A stretch of 17,163 nt of DNA from 2-12-FULL-65-11 sp049679965 (GCA_049679965.1 JBAUGX010000119.1:1-17163); one strand, 5' to 3'; positions 7,158 through 14,759 are shown, numbered from the stretch's first letter. The notes: generated by a model from the sequence alone, not told the origin. Made by a program: numbers and translations.

Positions 7158-7826
7158 TCACCGCTGGAGTTTACTCACGGCGCGTTCTTCCAACATATGA
7201 AGACGCTTCTCCAGTTCCAGGCGGGCCGACTCGATGCCCCGCTCGTTTGCATCGCGCGGCACGTCGAAGGGTTCGCCGACGACGAGCGCCACTGCAGCAA
7301 ACGGCTTGGGAATCTGCGTGCGGTCCCAGCTGTTGAGCGTCCAGTATCGATCGGCTTCGAGGTGAAATGGCAGCACCGGGTTGCCGGTCGCTTTGGCCAG
7401 CCACACCGCCCCTGGCTGGGCGACCCGGGCGGGCCCGCGGGGGCCGTCCACGGTAAAACCAGCGGGTTTGCCGGCCGCCATGTCTCGCGTCAGCTGCAAC
7501 AGGGCCTTGGTACCGCCGCGCGAGGTGGAGCCGCGCGAGGTTCCATAGCCGAACCGCTCGATGATGCCCGCGATCCACTCGCCGTCGAAGTTCTCGCTCG
7601 TGATGACCACGATGCCGCGCCGCCGGAAGAAATACGTCGCGGCCAGGATCCGCCCGTGCCAGAACGCCATGATGGGCTGCCGGCCGCTGCGGACGATGGC
7701 CTCGAAATGATCGAGGCCCTCGGTCTTGTAGCGCAGCGTGGCTCCAAGCCATGAGACAAGGCGATAGCCGGCCATCGAGATGAGCCGCGCTTCGAACCGC
7801 TTCGCCCGTGAGGATTGCCAATTCAT
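7158..7826 (-). CDS. Lysophospholipid acyltransferase-like protein, DUF374 family
   Basis: 222 aa, a usual length for DUF374 proteins, which belong to the LPLAT superfamily and are thought to acylate lipid precursors at the inner membrane. Visible marks are the N-terminal hydrophobic segment (MAGYRLVSWLGATLRY, about residues 18-33), the HX-type active-site region IMAFWHGRILAA with His57, the IVVITSENFDGEWIAGIIER segment, the GTSRGSTSRGGTKAL motif and FTVDGPRGPA. The exact substrate is not known for the family. ATG 7826 is used; Met18 is a possible shorter start, but that would remove the n-region ahead of the hydrophobic stretch. It lies 85 bp after the ETF-QO gene, separated by a hairpin element. 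Its lipid role fits the fatty-acid genes upstream. Confidence 0.88.
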   Translation of the reverse strand: MNWQSSRAKRFEARLISMAGYRLVSWLGATLRYKTEGLDHFEAIVRSGRQPIMAFWHGRILAATYFFRRRGIVVITSENFDGEWIAGIIERFGYGTSRGSTSRGGTKALLQLTRDMAAGKPAGFTVDGPRGPARVAQPGAVWLAKATGNPVLPFHLEADRYWTLNSWDRTQIPKPFAAVALVVGEPFDVPRDANERGIESARLELEKRLHMLEERAVSKLQR

Positions 7827-7831
7827 TATTC

Positions 7832-7860
7832 ACTGGCGTTGGGGTCCCCCCCAGCGCGCA
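7832..7860. repeat. Intergenic GC-rich hairpin between ETF-QO and the acyltransferase-like gene
   Basis: gcgttgggg (7836-7844) pairs with ccccagcgc (7849-7857) around a tccc loop, with one G-T type mismatch. Like the element at 7081-7142 it follows an AT-rich tcattatt/tcattaat stretch at a start codon and is followed by a (t)acgctgatgctcg-type sequence. The remaining 7861-7911 has no gene. Confidence 0.6.
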
Positions 7861-7911
7861 CTTACGCTGATGCTCGCTTCGGTCGTCCTCAGCTCGGCAT
7901 GGCCGCAGGCG

Positions 7912-9546
7912 CTACATCCCCTCATACCGCGGGCCGCCACCGCCTTCCGGCGTCACCCACGTGATCACCTGATACGGATCCATGATGTCGCACGTCTTGC
8001 AGTGGACGCAGTTGGACGCGTTGATCTTCAGCCGGCTCGACGTCGCGTCCATGACCATCTCGTACACATCGGCCGGGCAGAAACGCTGGCACGGATTGCC
8101 GTACTCCTCCGTGCAGATGGTGTTGCAGACGTCAGTCTGCACGAGCAGGTGGGCCGGCTGATCCTCGTCGTGACGCGTGCCCGAGTAATGGACGTTGGTG
8201 ACCTTGTCGAACGTGATCTTTCGGTCGGGCTTCACTGTGTCCGAAGCGCGACTAGACCCCCCGGCCAGCTTCTCCATCCGCGCATGCCCCGGCGTGCTCT
8301 TCATCGGCCTGAACCACCAGCCGCCGGTCAGCAGGGCGAATCCCGCATAGGCCAGCCCCGCGAACAGCCCGTGGCCGAACGCCTGATGGACGTTGCGCAC
8401 CGGATACAGCTCGCGCTTGATCGGTCCGTCATTCACGCGCTGCTCGAACCGCTGCAGGCAGGCGGCCGACGTGTCGCCGTTGCGGACCGCCTCGTACGCG
8501 GTTTCCGCCGCGAGCATGCCCGATCGCATCGCGAGATGGATGCCCTTGAGCCGCATCGAGTTCATGAAGCCGGCCGCGTCGCCGACCACGAGCGCGCCGT
8601 CCGCGTAGCAGCGCGGAATCGTGTGCCAGCCGCCCTCCGGCAGCGCCTTGGCGCCATAGCGCACCAGCTGCCCGCCTTCGAGCAGCCGCTCGACGAGGGG
8701 ATGCTTCTTGAAGCGATTGAACGCGTCGTGCGGGTCGAACATCGGGTCTTCGTAGTCGAGCCCGACGACGAAACCGAGCGAGATCTGGCCCTCGGGCATT
8801 GCGTAGATGAAGCCGCCGCCGAACTGCTCGAGGCCGAGCGGGTACCCCATCGTGTGGATGACTGTGCCGGCGGCCAGCCGATCGGGCGGCACGTTCCAGA
8901 GTTCCTTGATGCCGATGGCAAATAGCGGCGGCTGCCGTCCGACGCCAAGTTGCAGCCGGCGCACCAGCGTCTTCGTCAGGTTGCCGCGGACGCCGTCGGC
9001 CAGAATCGTCACCTTCGCGCGGATCTCGACGCCAGGCTCAAAGGTCGCTTTCTGCTCGCCCGCCTTGTTGATGCCGCGCGCGCCCGTCCGCACGCCGACG
9101 ACCCGTGCGCCTTCCATCAGTAATTCAGCGCCGGGAAAGCCCGTGAACAGATCGACGCCCTCGGCTTCGACCAGGCCCGCGAGCCATTTGACGAACCGGT
9201 TGAGCGAAATGATGTAGTGGCCGTGATTGGAGAGAGGCGGCGGCGTGAAAGGAAACTTGATCTTGCCGGACGGCGTCAGCATGTAGACGCGGTCCTCGCG
9301 CACCGGCGAGGCGAGGGGCGCGCCCTTGGCTTCGTAGTCCGGCACCAGATCGCGCAGGCTCGACGGATCCAGGACCGCGCCCGATAGCATATGAGCGCCC
9401 GCTTCGTGGGCCTTCTCGAGGACGGCAACGGTGAGAGGCTGGCCGCCGGTCGTCTTGCCAAGCTGCGCCAGCCGCAGCGCGGCCGAGAGCCCCGCCGGCC
9501 CGCCGCCAACGATGAGCACGTCGACTTCTAACGTCTCATTCTGCAC
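7912..9546 (-). CDS. Electron transfer flavoprotein-ubiquinone oxidoreductase
   Basis: 544 aa, the normal length for bacterial ETF-QO. This inner-membrane-associated enzyme moves electrons from reduced ETF to quinone, linking acyl-CoA dehydrogenases to the respiratory chain. The N-terminal FAD site is VDVLIVGGGPAGLSAALRLA (about residues 8-27). The central region carries the FAD/quinone domain, including LADGVRGNLTKTLV and GDAAGFMNSMRLKGIHLAM. The C-terminal 4Fe-4S domain has Cys490, Cys513, Cys516 and Cys519 (CVHCKTC), preceded by the extra cysteine pattern CNTICTEEYGNPCQRFC. The start is GTG at 9546, one base after the etfA stop; no ATG lies in frame near it. The tight spacing supports translational coupling with etfA. 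Together with etfBA it forms a complete ETF electron route. Confidence 0.96.
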   Translation of the reverse strand: MQNETLEVDVLIVGGGPAGLSAALRLAQLGKTTGGQPLTVAVLEKAHEAGAHMLSGAVLDPSSLRDLVPDYEAKGAPLASPVREDRVYMLTPSGKIKFPFTPPPLSNHGHYIISLNRFVKWLAGLVEAEGVDLFTGFPGAELLMEGARVVGVRTGARGINKAGEQKATFEPGVEIRAKVTILADGVRGNLTKTLVRRLQLGVGRQPPLFAIGIKELWNVPPDRLAAGTVIHTMGYPLGLEQFGGGFIYAMPEGQISLGFVVGLDYEDPMFDPHDAFNRFKKHPLVERLLEGGQLVRYGAKALPEGGWHTIPRCYADGALVVGDAAGFMNSMRLKGIHLAMRSGMLAAETAYEAVRNGDTSAACLQRFEQRVNDGPIKRELYPVRNVHQAFGHGLFAGLAYAGFALLTGGWWFRPMKSTPGHARMEKLAGGSSRASDTVKPDRKITFDKVTNVHYSGTRHDEDQPAHLLVQTDVCNTICTEEYGNPCQRFCPADVYEMVMDATSSRLKINASNCVHCKTCDIMDPYQVITWVTPEGGGGPRYEGM

Positions 9547-9547
9547 A

Positions 9548-10528
9548 CTACTTCAGGGCCTCGACGATCGCCGGGACGATCTCGAAGAGGTCGCCGACGA
9601 TGCCGTAGTCGGCCACTTCGAACATAGGCGCGTCGGGGTCCTTGTTGATCGCGACGATCGTGCGAGAGCCTTTCATGCCGACCAGATGCTGAATCGCGCC
9701 GGAGATACCGAGGGCGAGGTAGAGCTTGGGCGCGACTGTCTGGCCGGAGCTGCCGACCTGGCGATCCATCGGCAGCCAGCCCGAGTCGCAGATCGGACGC
9801 GATGCGGCCAGCTCCGCACCGAGGGCGGCCGCGAGCCTCTCCGCGACCGGCAGATGCTCCTGCCCCTTGATGCCTCGTCCCACGGCGACAATCCGATCGG
9901 CCTGCGACAAATCGACGGCCTGCTTCGCTTCGCGGAACGGCGGCTCGGGCTTCTCGCGTATCGCGGCGGCGTCGAGGGTCACCTTCGTCGCACGCACCGG
10001 CGCCGACGAGGCGCCCCTGGTCGCCTGGTCTGGACGAAACGCCCCGATCTGGAACGTGACGAGATGCGGCGCCGGTCCCTGCGGGACGACGTCGGCCGTC
10101 AGCTTGCCCTGGAACATCTGGCGCACGAACACCGCCTCGCCGTCAGCTGTCTTGACGCGCGTCACGTCGGTGATGAGCGCGCGGCCAAGCCGGGCGGCGA
10201 GCTTGGGCGCGAAGTCCCGCGTCTGATAGGTGTGCGGCAACAGGACGAGCGAGGGCGACAGGTCGGCCACGACCTGCTCCAGCGCCCCGGTGTAGGCGTC
10301 CGGCGTGTACAACTCAAGCGCGGCATGATCAACGGCGATCACCTCGCGCACGGCAGCCGCGGCCAGCTCAGTCGCCATTGCGGCGGTGTTCGAGCCCAGG
10401 ACGACGATCGCGATCGAGGGATCCGGAGACCCCGCAGGGCCGGAAGCAAGTTGCTGCGCCGCGGCGACTGTCTCCCACGTCGCGCGATTCAGCGTGCCGT
10501 CTCTTTGTTCCGCAATGACGAGGATCAC
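9548..10528 (-). CDS. etfA: Electron transfer flavoprotein subunit alpha
   Basis: 326 aa. EtfA pairs with EtfB and binds the redox-active FAD that accepts electrons from acyl-CoA dehydrogenases. The start is GTG at 10528 (VILVIAEQRDGTLNRATWET), which overlaps the etfB stop as GTGA. The frame stays open further upstream, but that part is out-of-frame etfB and was excluded. The N-terminal domain (about 1-190) has the ETF fold. The C-terminal FAD domain (about 195-325) contains DRIVAVGRGIKG, GSSGQTVAPKLYLALGISGA, IQHLVGMKGSRTIVAINKD, and PMFEVADYGIVGD, all standard EtfA signature blocks. It ends one base before the ETF-QO gene. Confidence 0.96.
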   Translation of the reverse strand: MILVIAEQRDGTLNRATWETVAAAQQLASGPAGSPDPSIAIVVLGSNTAAMATELAAAAVREVIAVDHAALELYTPDAYTGALEQVVADLSPSLVLLPHTYQTRDFAPKLAARLGRALITDVTRVKTADGEAVFVRQMFQGKLTADVVPQGPAPHLVTFQIGAFRPDQATRGASSAPVRATKVTLDAAAIREKPEPPFREAKQAVDLSQADRIVAVGRGIKGQEHLPVAERLAAALGAELAASRPICDSGWLPMDRQVGSSGQTVAPKLYLALGISGAIQHLVGMKGSRTIVAINKDPDAPMFEVADYGIVGDLFEIVPAIVEALK

Positions 10529-11295
10529 TGGATGACCCGTGCTTCTTCTCGCAGCAGCCGCACCAGCTCTTTGGCCGCTTCGGCGGGAGAGCCCGTGATG
10601 AGCCTTGTCTTCTTGGTCTTCTCGGGGACCGCAAGGTTCACGATCTTCTGCCGCGCGATCAACCCGGCCGGCACGGATGCCTTGCGAATCTCTTTCTTCT
10701 TCGCGGCCATGATGCCCTTGAGCGTGGCGTAGCGGAGCTGATTGATGCCGCTCTGAATCGTCAGGACCGCCGGCAGGGGCATCGCCACCCACTGGAACCA
10801 GCCGCCTTCGAGCTCGCGTTTGACGCGCAGATTCGTTTGATCCACCTGCACCTCCATCACAATCGTGGCGTGCGGCCGGCCGAGCCGCTCGGCCAGCACG
10901 ACCCCCGTCTGGCCGAAGCCCTGGTCGTCGGACTGCAGGCCGGTCAGGACGAGGTCGAAGTTCTCGTCCTTCATCACCGAGGCGAGCGCGTCGGCCACGA
11001 CAAACGCCTCGGCGCTGGCCAGGCTGTCGTCTTCGACGTGGATGGCCCGGTCGGCGCCGCGCGCCAGCGCTTCGCGAATCACCTGCGCGACACGCGCCGG
11101 ACCTGCCGAACACACGACCACCTCGCCGCCATGCTTCTCCTTGAGACGCAGCGCCTCCTCGAGGGCGTAGGCGTCGGGCTCGTTCATCTCGAAGCCGGCG
11201 TCTTTGTCCACAATCCAGGTCTTGCTGTCGTTTGGCCGCGGCTGCCAGTCGCGGGCGGGCACCTGCTTGATGCAAACCGCTGTGCGCAGGCTCAC
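10525..11295 (-). CDS. etfB: Electron transfer flavoprotein subunit beta
   Basis: 256 aa. EtfB binds AMP and docks to partner dehydrogenases. The start is GTG at 11295 (VSLRTAVCIKQVPARD), inside the fabF stop as a GTGA overlap. The frame is open further upstream across fabF, but that translation shows no EtfB similarity. Signature segments are the N-terminal CIKQVP, NEPDAYALEEALRLKEKHGG, EVVVCSAGPARVAQVIREAL, the AMP-binding block LVLTGLQSDDQGFGQTG, and KKKEI near the C-terminus. The stretch PARDWQPRPNDSKTWIVDKD is a little different from the usual VPDT-type N-terminal loop. It overlaps its neighbours by 4 bp on both sides, so its translation probably depends on fabF translation. Confidence 0.95.
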   Translation of the reverse strand: MSLRTAVCIKQVPARDWQPRPNDSKTWIVDKDAGFEMNEPDAYALEEALRLKEKHGGEVVVCSAGPARVAQVIREALARGADRAIHVEDDSLASAEAFVVADALASVMKDENFDLVLTGLQSDDQGFGQTGVVLAERLGRPHATIVMEVQVDQTNLRVKRELEGGWFQWVAMPLPAVLTIQSGINQLRYATLKGIMAAKKKEIRKASVPAGLIARQKIVNLAVPEKTKKTRLITGSPAEAAKELVRLLREEARVIQ

Positions 11296-12530
11296 GCTTC
11301 GTATCGCTTGAAGAGGAGGGCTGCGTTGGTGCCGCCGAAGCCGAAGGAGTTCGAGAGCGCGTACTCGATGGGCATGTCGCGCTTGGCGTTGGGCACGTAG
11401 TCGAGGTCGCAATCCGGGTCCGGATGTTCCTGGTTCATCGTCGGCGGCGCCACTTGCTGATACACGGACAGCGCGGTGATGCCGGCTTCGAGACCGCCCG
11501 CCGCGCCCAGCAGGTGCCCGGTCATCGACTTGGTCGACGAGACGGCCACCTTCTTCGCGTGGGCGCCGAAGCAGCGCTTGATGGCGATCGTCTCGATCCG
11601 GTCGCCGTGGGGCGTGGACGTGCCGTGGGCGTTGATGTAATTCACGCGCGAGGGCTCGATACCGGCGCTCTGGATCGCCAGCCGCATCACCCGAAACGGC
11701 CCGTCGCCATCTTCCGACGGCGCCGTGATGTGGTACGCATCGGCCGACATGCCGTATCCGACCAGCTCGGCGTAAATGCGGGCGCCGCGGTGTTTGGCCC
11801 GTTCGTATTCCTCGAGCACCAGGACGCCCGATCCCTCGCCGACGATGAAGCCGTCGCGCTCGCTGTCGAAGGGACGGCTTGCCCGCTGGGGCTCGTCGTT
11901 GCGGGTCGAGAGCGCGCGCATCGCGCCGAATCCGCCGATGCCCATGGGCGTGATCGCGGCCTCCGAGCCACCGGCAATCATCACGTCGGCCGTGTCGCGC
12001 CGGATAATCTCGTACGCGTCGCCAATCGCGTGCGCCGAGGCCGAGCACGCCGTGCACGTGGCCGAGTTGGGGCCCTTGGCGCCGAACCGGATGGACACCT
12101 GCCCCGCCGCGAGATTGATGATGGCCGAAGGTATGAAGAACGGGGAGATCTTCCTGGGGCCACCCTCGAGCAGCGCCTTGTGCTCGCGCTCGATCGTGGT
12201 GAACCCGCCGATCCCGGAGGCGATGAAGACGCCCACGCGCGGGGCGATGTCCGGCGTCACCTTCAGGCTGGCGTCGTCGACCGCGAACTGCGACGCCGCG
12301 ATGGCGTACTGGATGAAGACGTCCATCTTCTTGACGTCTTTCTTCTCGATGAAGGCCAGCGGATCGAAGCCCTTCACCTCGCTCGCGATGCGCGTGGAGA
12401 ATTGCCCCGCATCGAACTTGGTGATCGGACCGATGCCGATGCATCCCTCCTTCAGGGCGTGCCAGTTCTTCTCGGTCCCAATCCCGAGCGACGACACCAG
12501 GCCAATGCCCGTGACGACGACACGTCTCAT
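11292..12530 (-). CDS. fabF: 3-oxoacyl-ACP synthase II (beta-ketoacyl-ACP synthase, KAS II)
   Basis: 412 aa, standard FabF length. It condenses malonyl-ACP with acyl-ACP during fatty-acid elongation in the cytosol. The thiolase-fold catalytic triad is visible: Cys162 in TCTACSASAHAIG, His302 in NAHGTSTPHGD, and His339 in KSMTGHLLGAAGG. Further signatures are VVVTGIGLVSSLG at the N-terminus and NSFGFGGTNAALLF at the C-terminus. The usual small residue after STP is His308 here, a mild oddity. The ATG at 12530 follows acpP by 4 bp. The C-terminal stop overlaps the etfB start. No strong ribosome site precedes fabF, so it is probably translated by coupling to acpP. Confidence 0.97.
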   Translation of the reverse strand: MRRVVVTGIGLVSSLGIGTEKNWHALKEGCIGIGPITKFDAGQFSTRIASEVKGFDPLAFIEKKDVKKMDVFIQYAIAASQFAVDDASLKVTPDIAPRVGVFIASGIGGFTTIEREHKALLEGGPRKISPFFIPSAIINLAAGQVSIRFGAKGPNSATCTACSASAHAIGDAYEIIRRDTADVMIAGGSEAAITPMGIGGFGAMRALSTRNDEPQRASRPFDSERDGFIVGEGSGVLVLEEYERAKHRGARIYAELVGYGMSADAYHITAPSEDGDGPFRVMRLAIQSAGIEPSRVNYINAHGTSTPHGDRIETIAIKRCFGAHAKKVAVSSTKSMTGHLLGAAGGLEAGITALSVYQQVAPPTMNQEHPDPDCDLDYVPNAKRDMPIEYALSNSFGFGGTNAALLFKRYEA

Positions 12531-12534
12531 GAGA

Positions 12535-12777
12535 TTACTTTTTGGCCTTGGCGTGCGAGTCGATGTACTCGATCGCCTCTTTCACGCGCGTGATTTTCTC
12601 GGCGTCCTCATCGGGAATCTCGATGCCGAACTCCTCCTCGAACGCCATGACGAGCTCGACGGTGTCGAGCGAGTCGGCGCCCAGATCGTCGACAAACGAG
12701 GCGTCCGGTGTCACTTCTTCTTCGTCGACGCCGAGCTGCTCCACGATGATGCTCTTGACCTTGTCGGATACCGCCAT
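12535..12777 (-). CDS. acpP: Acyl carrier protein
   Basis: 80 aa, acidic, typical ACP. It carries growing acyl chains as thioesters on 4'-phosphopantetheine attached to Ser36 in the GADSLDTVE motif. The start at ATG 12777 is well supported by an AGGAGG site six bases upstream, overlapping the fabG stop. The KAKK tail is slightly more basic than usual. It lies between fabG and fabF, the standard order. Confidence 0.98.
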   Translation of the reverse strand: MAVSDKVKSIIVEQLGVDEEEVTPDASFVDDLGADSLDTVELVMAFEEEFGIEIPDEDAEKITRVKEAIEYIDSHAKAKK

Positions 12778-12782
12778 TCAGT

Positions 12783-12788
12783 CCTCCT
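12783..12788 (-). promoter_or_regulatory. Strong ribosome binding site of acpP overlapping the fabG stop
   Basis: On the minus strand the sequence reads TAGGAGGACTGAATG. The TAG ends fabG, AGGAGG is a perfect Shine-Dalgarno site, and ATG starts acpP. It is the strongest ribosome site seen in this gene block, which matches the high ACP level cells need. Confidence 0.8.
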
Positions 12789-13527
12789 ACGTGTACATCC
12801 CGCCATTGACCGCCAACACGTGCCCTGTAATATACGCTGCCTCGTCGGACGCAAGAAAGCCCACCGCCGCCGCCACATCGTCGGGCGTGCCCAGACGCCC
12901 GAGCGGGATTTGCGCCGCCCAGTTTGTTTGGGCCTTGTCCCCCGCCGCCCGGGTCATGTCGGTGTCGATTAAACCCGGCGCCACCACGTTGACCGTGATG
13001 CCGCGCGAGGCAATCTCGCGCGCGAGCGCCTTGGCGAAGCCGATGAGCCCGGCCTTGGACGCCGCGTAGTTGGTCTGGCCGGCGTTGCCCATCTGTCCCA
13101 CGACCGAGCTGATGGCGATGATCCGGCCGCCACGCTGCTTGAGCATCGGCCGCACCGCGGCCTGGGCCAGCACGAAGGCGGCCGTCAGATTGGTGGCCAG
13201 AACGGCATCCCAATCCTCGCGCTTCATCCGCATCAGGAGCTGGTCGCGCGTGATGCCGGCGTTGCTGACCACGATGTCGAGCCGGCCGTGCCGTCCGACA
13301 ATCTCGCCGGGCAGCCGCTCGAGGGCCGCCGTGTCGGTGACGTCGAGGCTGACGGCCTCGGCGTTGCGCCCGGCAGCCGTCAGTTCCCGCACGATGTCGT
13401 CGGCATGATCGCCGCGCGCCGCCGCCACCACCGTGGCGCCCTGCGCGGCGAGCCGGGCGGCAATGGCCCGCCCAATGCCGCGTGACGCACCGGTGACGAG
13501 CGCGATACGACCTGACAAATCAAACAT
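12787..13527 (-). CDS. fabG: 3-oxoacyl-ACP reductase
   Basis: 246 aa short-chain dehydrogenase that reduces 3-ketoacyl-ACP with NADPH. The cofactor motif TGASRGIG is at residues 12-19, NAG at 89-91, and the catalytic set is N113, S141, Y154 and K158 in SSVVGQMGNAGQTNYAASKAG. The sequence GNAGQTNYAASKAGLIGF, LIDTDMT and GHVLAVNGGMYT are close to the FabG consensus, not just a generic SDR. The ATG at 13527 has no clear Shine-Dalgarno. plsX ends 24 bp upstream, directly preceding fabG without fabH or fabD in between. Confidence 0.96.
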   Translation of the reverse strand: MFDLSGRIALVTGASRGIGRAIAARLAAQGATVVAAARGDHADDIVRELTAAGRNAEAVSLDVTDTAALERLPGEIVGRHGRLDIVVSNAGITRDQLLMRMKREDWDAVLATNLTAAFVLAQAAVRPMLKQRGGRIIAISSVVGQMGNAGQTNYAASKAGLIGFAKALAREIASRGITVNVVAPGLIDTDMTRAAGDKAQTNWAAQIPLGRLGTPDDVAAAVGFLASDEAAYITGHVLAVNGGMYT

Positions 13528-13551
13528 GTCTCGTGTCTGCAGGAGGGTTCC

Positions 13552-14631
13552 TCATCCGTGGGATCCGGCTTTAGCCGGATTAGTCCGCCCGACGGCCGGA
13601 TTGGTCCGCCTGAAGGCGGACCCCACAGTGGGCGCGCCACTGGCGCCGCAGGCCGTCTCGATTTCCTGTTCGACGCGCTTGATGACGCCCTGGGCCGCGA
13701 ACCGGTACGCCAGCGCCACGGCGTTGCGCACGGCCCTGGCGCTCGACCGGCCATGGCCGACAATGGTCACGCCGGCGACGCCGAGCAGCGGCGCGCCGCC
13801 GTACTCCGAGTAGTCCACGCGGCGCCGGACGTGCCGCAGGGCCCGCCGCGCCAGCAGCGACCCCACGCGGGTCGTGAAGCTGCCCAACAAGCCGGCTTCG
13901 ATCATGTCCACGAGTCCTTCACTCGTCTTCAGCGCCACGTTGCCGGTGAACCCGTCGCAGACGATGACGTCCGCGTCGCCGCTGTAGACGTCGCGGGCCT
14001 CGATGTTGCCCACAAAGCCTGGGAGCGACGCCTTGAGCAGCTGATGCGCCTCGCGTGTCAGCTCGTTGCCCTTGGTCTCTTCCTCGCCGATCGACAGCAA
14101 ACCGATGCGCGGCGACTCGATGTCAAGTCCGACGCGCGCGTACACGCCGCCCATCACCGCGAATTGCAGCAGATGCTGCGGCCGGCACTCCACGCTGGCG
14201 CCGACGTCGAGGAGCACCGCCGGACGCTGCCGCGTCGGAATCGTCGCCGCGAGCGCCGGGCGATCGACGCCCCGGAGCATCCCGAACGCGCCGTGCGCGG
14301 CCATCACGGCCGCACCTGTGTGACCCGCGCTCACCAAAGCGTCGGCGCGCCCCTGGGCCACCACATCGGCCGCCACCCTGATGGACGCGCCGGGCTTGCG
14401 GCGAAGCGCGGCCGCGGGCGCCTCCTCCATCGTGACGACGTCAGGCGCGTCGACAATCCGCACCAAGTCCCGGTCGAGCCACCGATAACGCGCCAACTCG
14501 ACCTCGATCGGCTGCCGTCGGCCGACGAGCGTCACGCCGATATCGAAGTGACGCGTGGCGGCCAGCGCGCCGTCGACGACGTTCCGCGGCGCGAAGTCGC
14601 CGCCCATGGCGTCAACTGCGATCCAGATCAT
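13552..14631 (-). CDS. plsX: Phosphate acyltransferase PlsX with a repeat-encoded C-terminal tail
   Basis: 359 aa. PlsX converts acyl-ACP to acyl-phosphate for phosphatidic acid synthesis at the membrane. It begins IWIAVDAMGGDFAPRNVVDG, the family N-terminus, and contains VSAGHTGAAVMAA, PALAATIPT, LLDVGASVECRPQHLLQFA, GLLSIGEEETKGNELTREAH, FVGNIEARDVYSGDADVIVCDGF-type blocks and GNVALKTSEGL. Conserved PlsX sequence ends around IKRVEQEIETA (about residue 327). The last 25 or so residues (such as SAFRRTNPAVGRTNPAKAG) are encoded by the palindromic element at 13558-13626 and have no PlsX counterpart that I know. The ATG at 14631 lacks a clear ribosome site because a repeat element lies right in front of it. 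Its neighbours, rpmF upstream and fabG downstream, are the usual ones. Confidence 0.95.
   Translation of the reverse strand: MIWIAVDAMGGDFAPRNVVDGALAATRHFDIGVTLVGRRQPIEVELARYRWLDRDLVRIVDAPDVVTMEEAPAAALRRKPGASIRVAADVVAQGRADALVSAGHTGAAVMAAHGAFGMLRGVDRPALAATIPTRQRPAVLLDVGASVECRPQHLLQFAVMGGVYARVGLDIESPRIGLLSIGEEETKGNELTREAHQLLKASLPGFVGNIEARDVYSGDADVIVCDGFTGNVALKTSEGLVDMIEAGLLGSFTTRVGSLLARRALRHVRRRVDYSEYGGAPLLGVAGVTIVGHGRSSARAVRNAVALAYRFAAQGVIKRVEQEIETACGASGAPTVGSAFRRTNPAVGRTNPAKAGSHG
13558..13626. repeat. REP/MITE-like palindromic element inside the 3' end of plsX
   Basis: Three hairpin-forming blocks are packed in 69 bp: atccggct-tt-agccggat (13563-13580), an imperfect gtccgcccgacggccggat block, and ggtccgcc-tgaa-ggcggacc (13603-13622). 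The outer ends gtgggatcc and ggaccccac are inverted with one mismatch. The last hairpin core is identical to the one at 5492-5509. The stop codon of plsX (13552-13554) is six bases outside the element, so read-through of the element created the protein tail. It may also lower transcription between plsX and fabG. Confidence 0.8.
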
Positions 14632-14635
14632 CTGA

Positions 14636-14752
14636 GGTGCTTAGGTTCGTCGGTGCGTCGGTGCGTCGGTGCGTCGGTGCGTCGGTGCGTCGGTGCGAAG
14701 TGCCCAGATGCATGAGCGCACTGGCACCCACGCACCGACGAACCCAAGCACC
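14636..14752. repeat. Long inverted repeat enclosing six perfect 8-bp repeats
   Basis: A 23-bp arm at 14636-14658 and its inverted partner at 14730-14752 match at 22 of 23 positions; the single difference is in gcttaggtt versus gcttgggtt. Between them, six identical copies of gtcggtgc run from 14649 to 14696, the first overlapping the left arm. The whole gap between rpmF and plsX is therefore a cruciform-capable element. It directly abuts the plsX start codon and leaves no room for a normal ribosome site. Confidence 0.85.
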
Positions 14753-14759
14753 AAAGCAC

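Noticed and set aside
9431..10732. Long plus-strand frame opposite etfA; similar ones at 7780-8925, 11424-12593, 11776-12972 and 13558-14715
   Set aside because: All are antisense frames of well-identified minus-strand genes, a normal result of high third-position GC.
9548..11275. A 575-codon frame ending as etfA
   Set aside because: The upstream 249 codons are out-of-frame etfB. EtfA similarity starts exactly at the GTG at 10528, which overlaps the etfB stop.
10525..12444. A 639-codon frame ending as etfB
   Set aside because: Its first part is fabF read in the wrong frame. EtfB sequence starts at the GTG at 11295 overlapping the fabF stop.
14649..14696. Possible CRISPR array
   Set aside because: The repeat unit is 8 bp with no spacers, so it is a simple tandem repeat. 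The same applies to 4477-4560.
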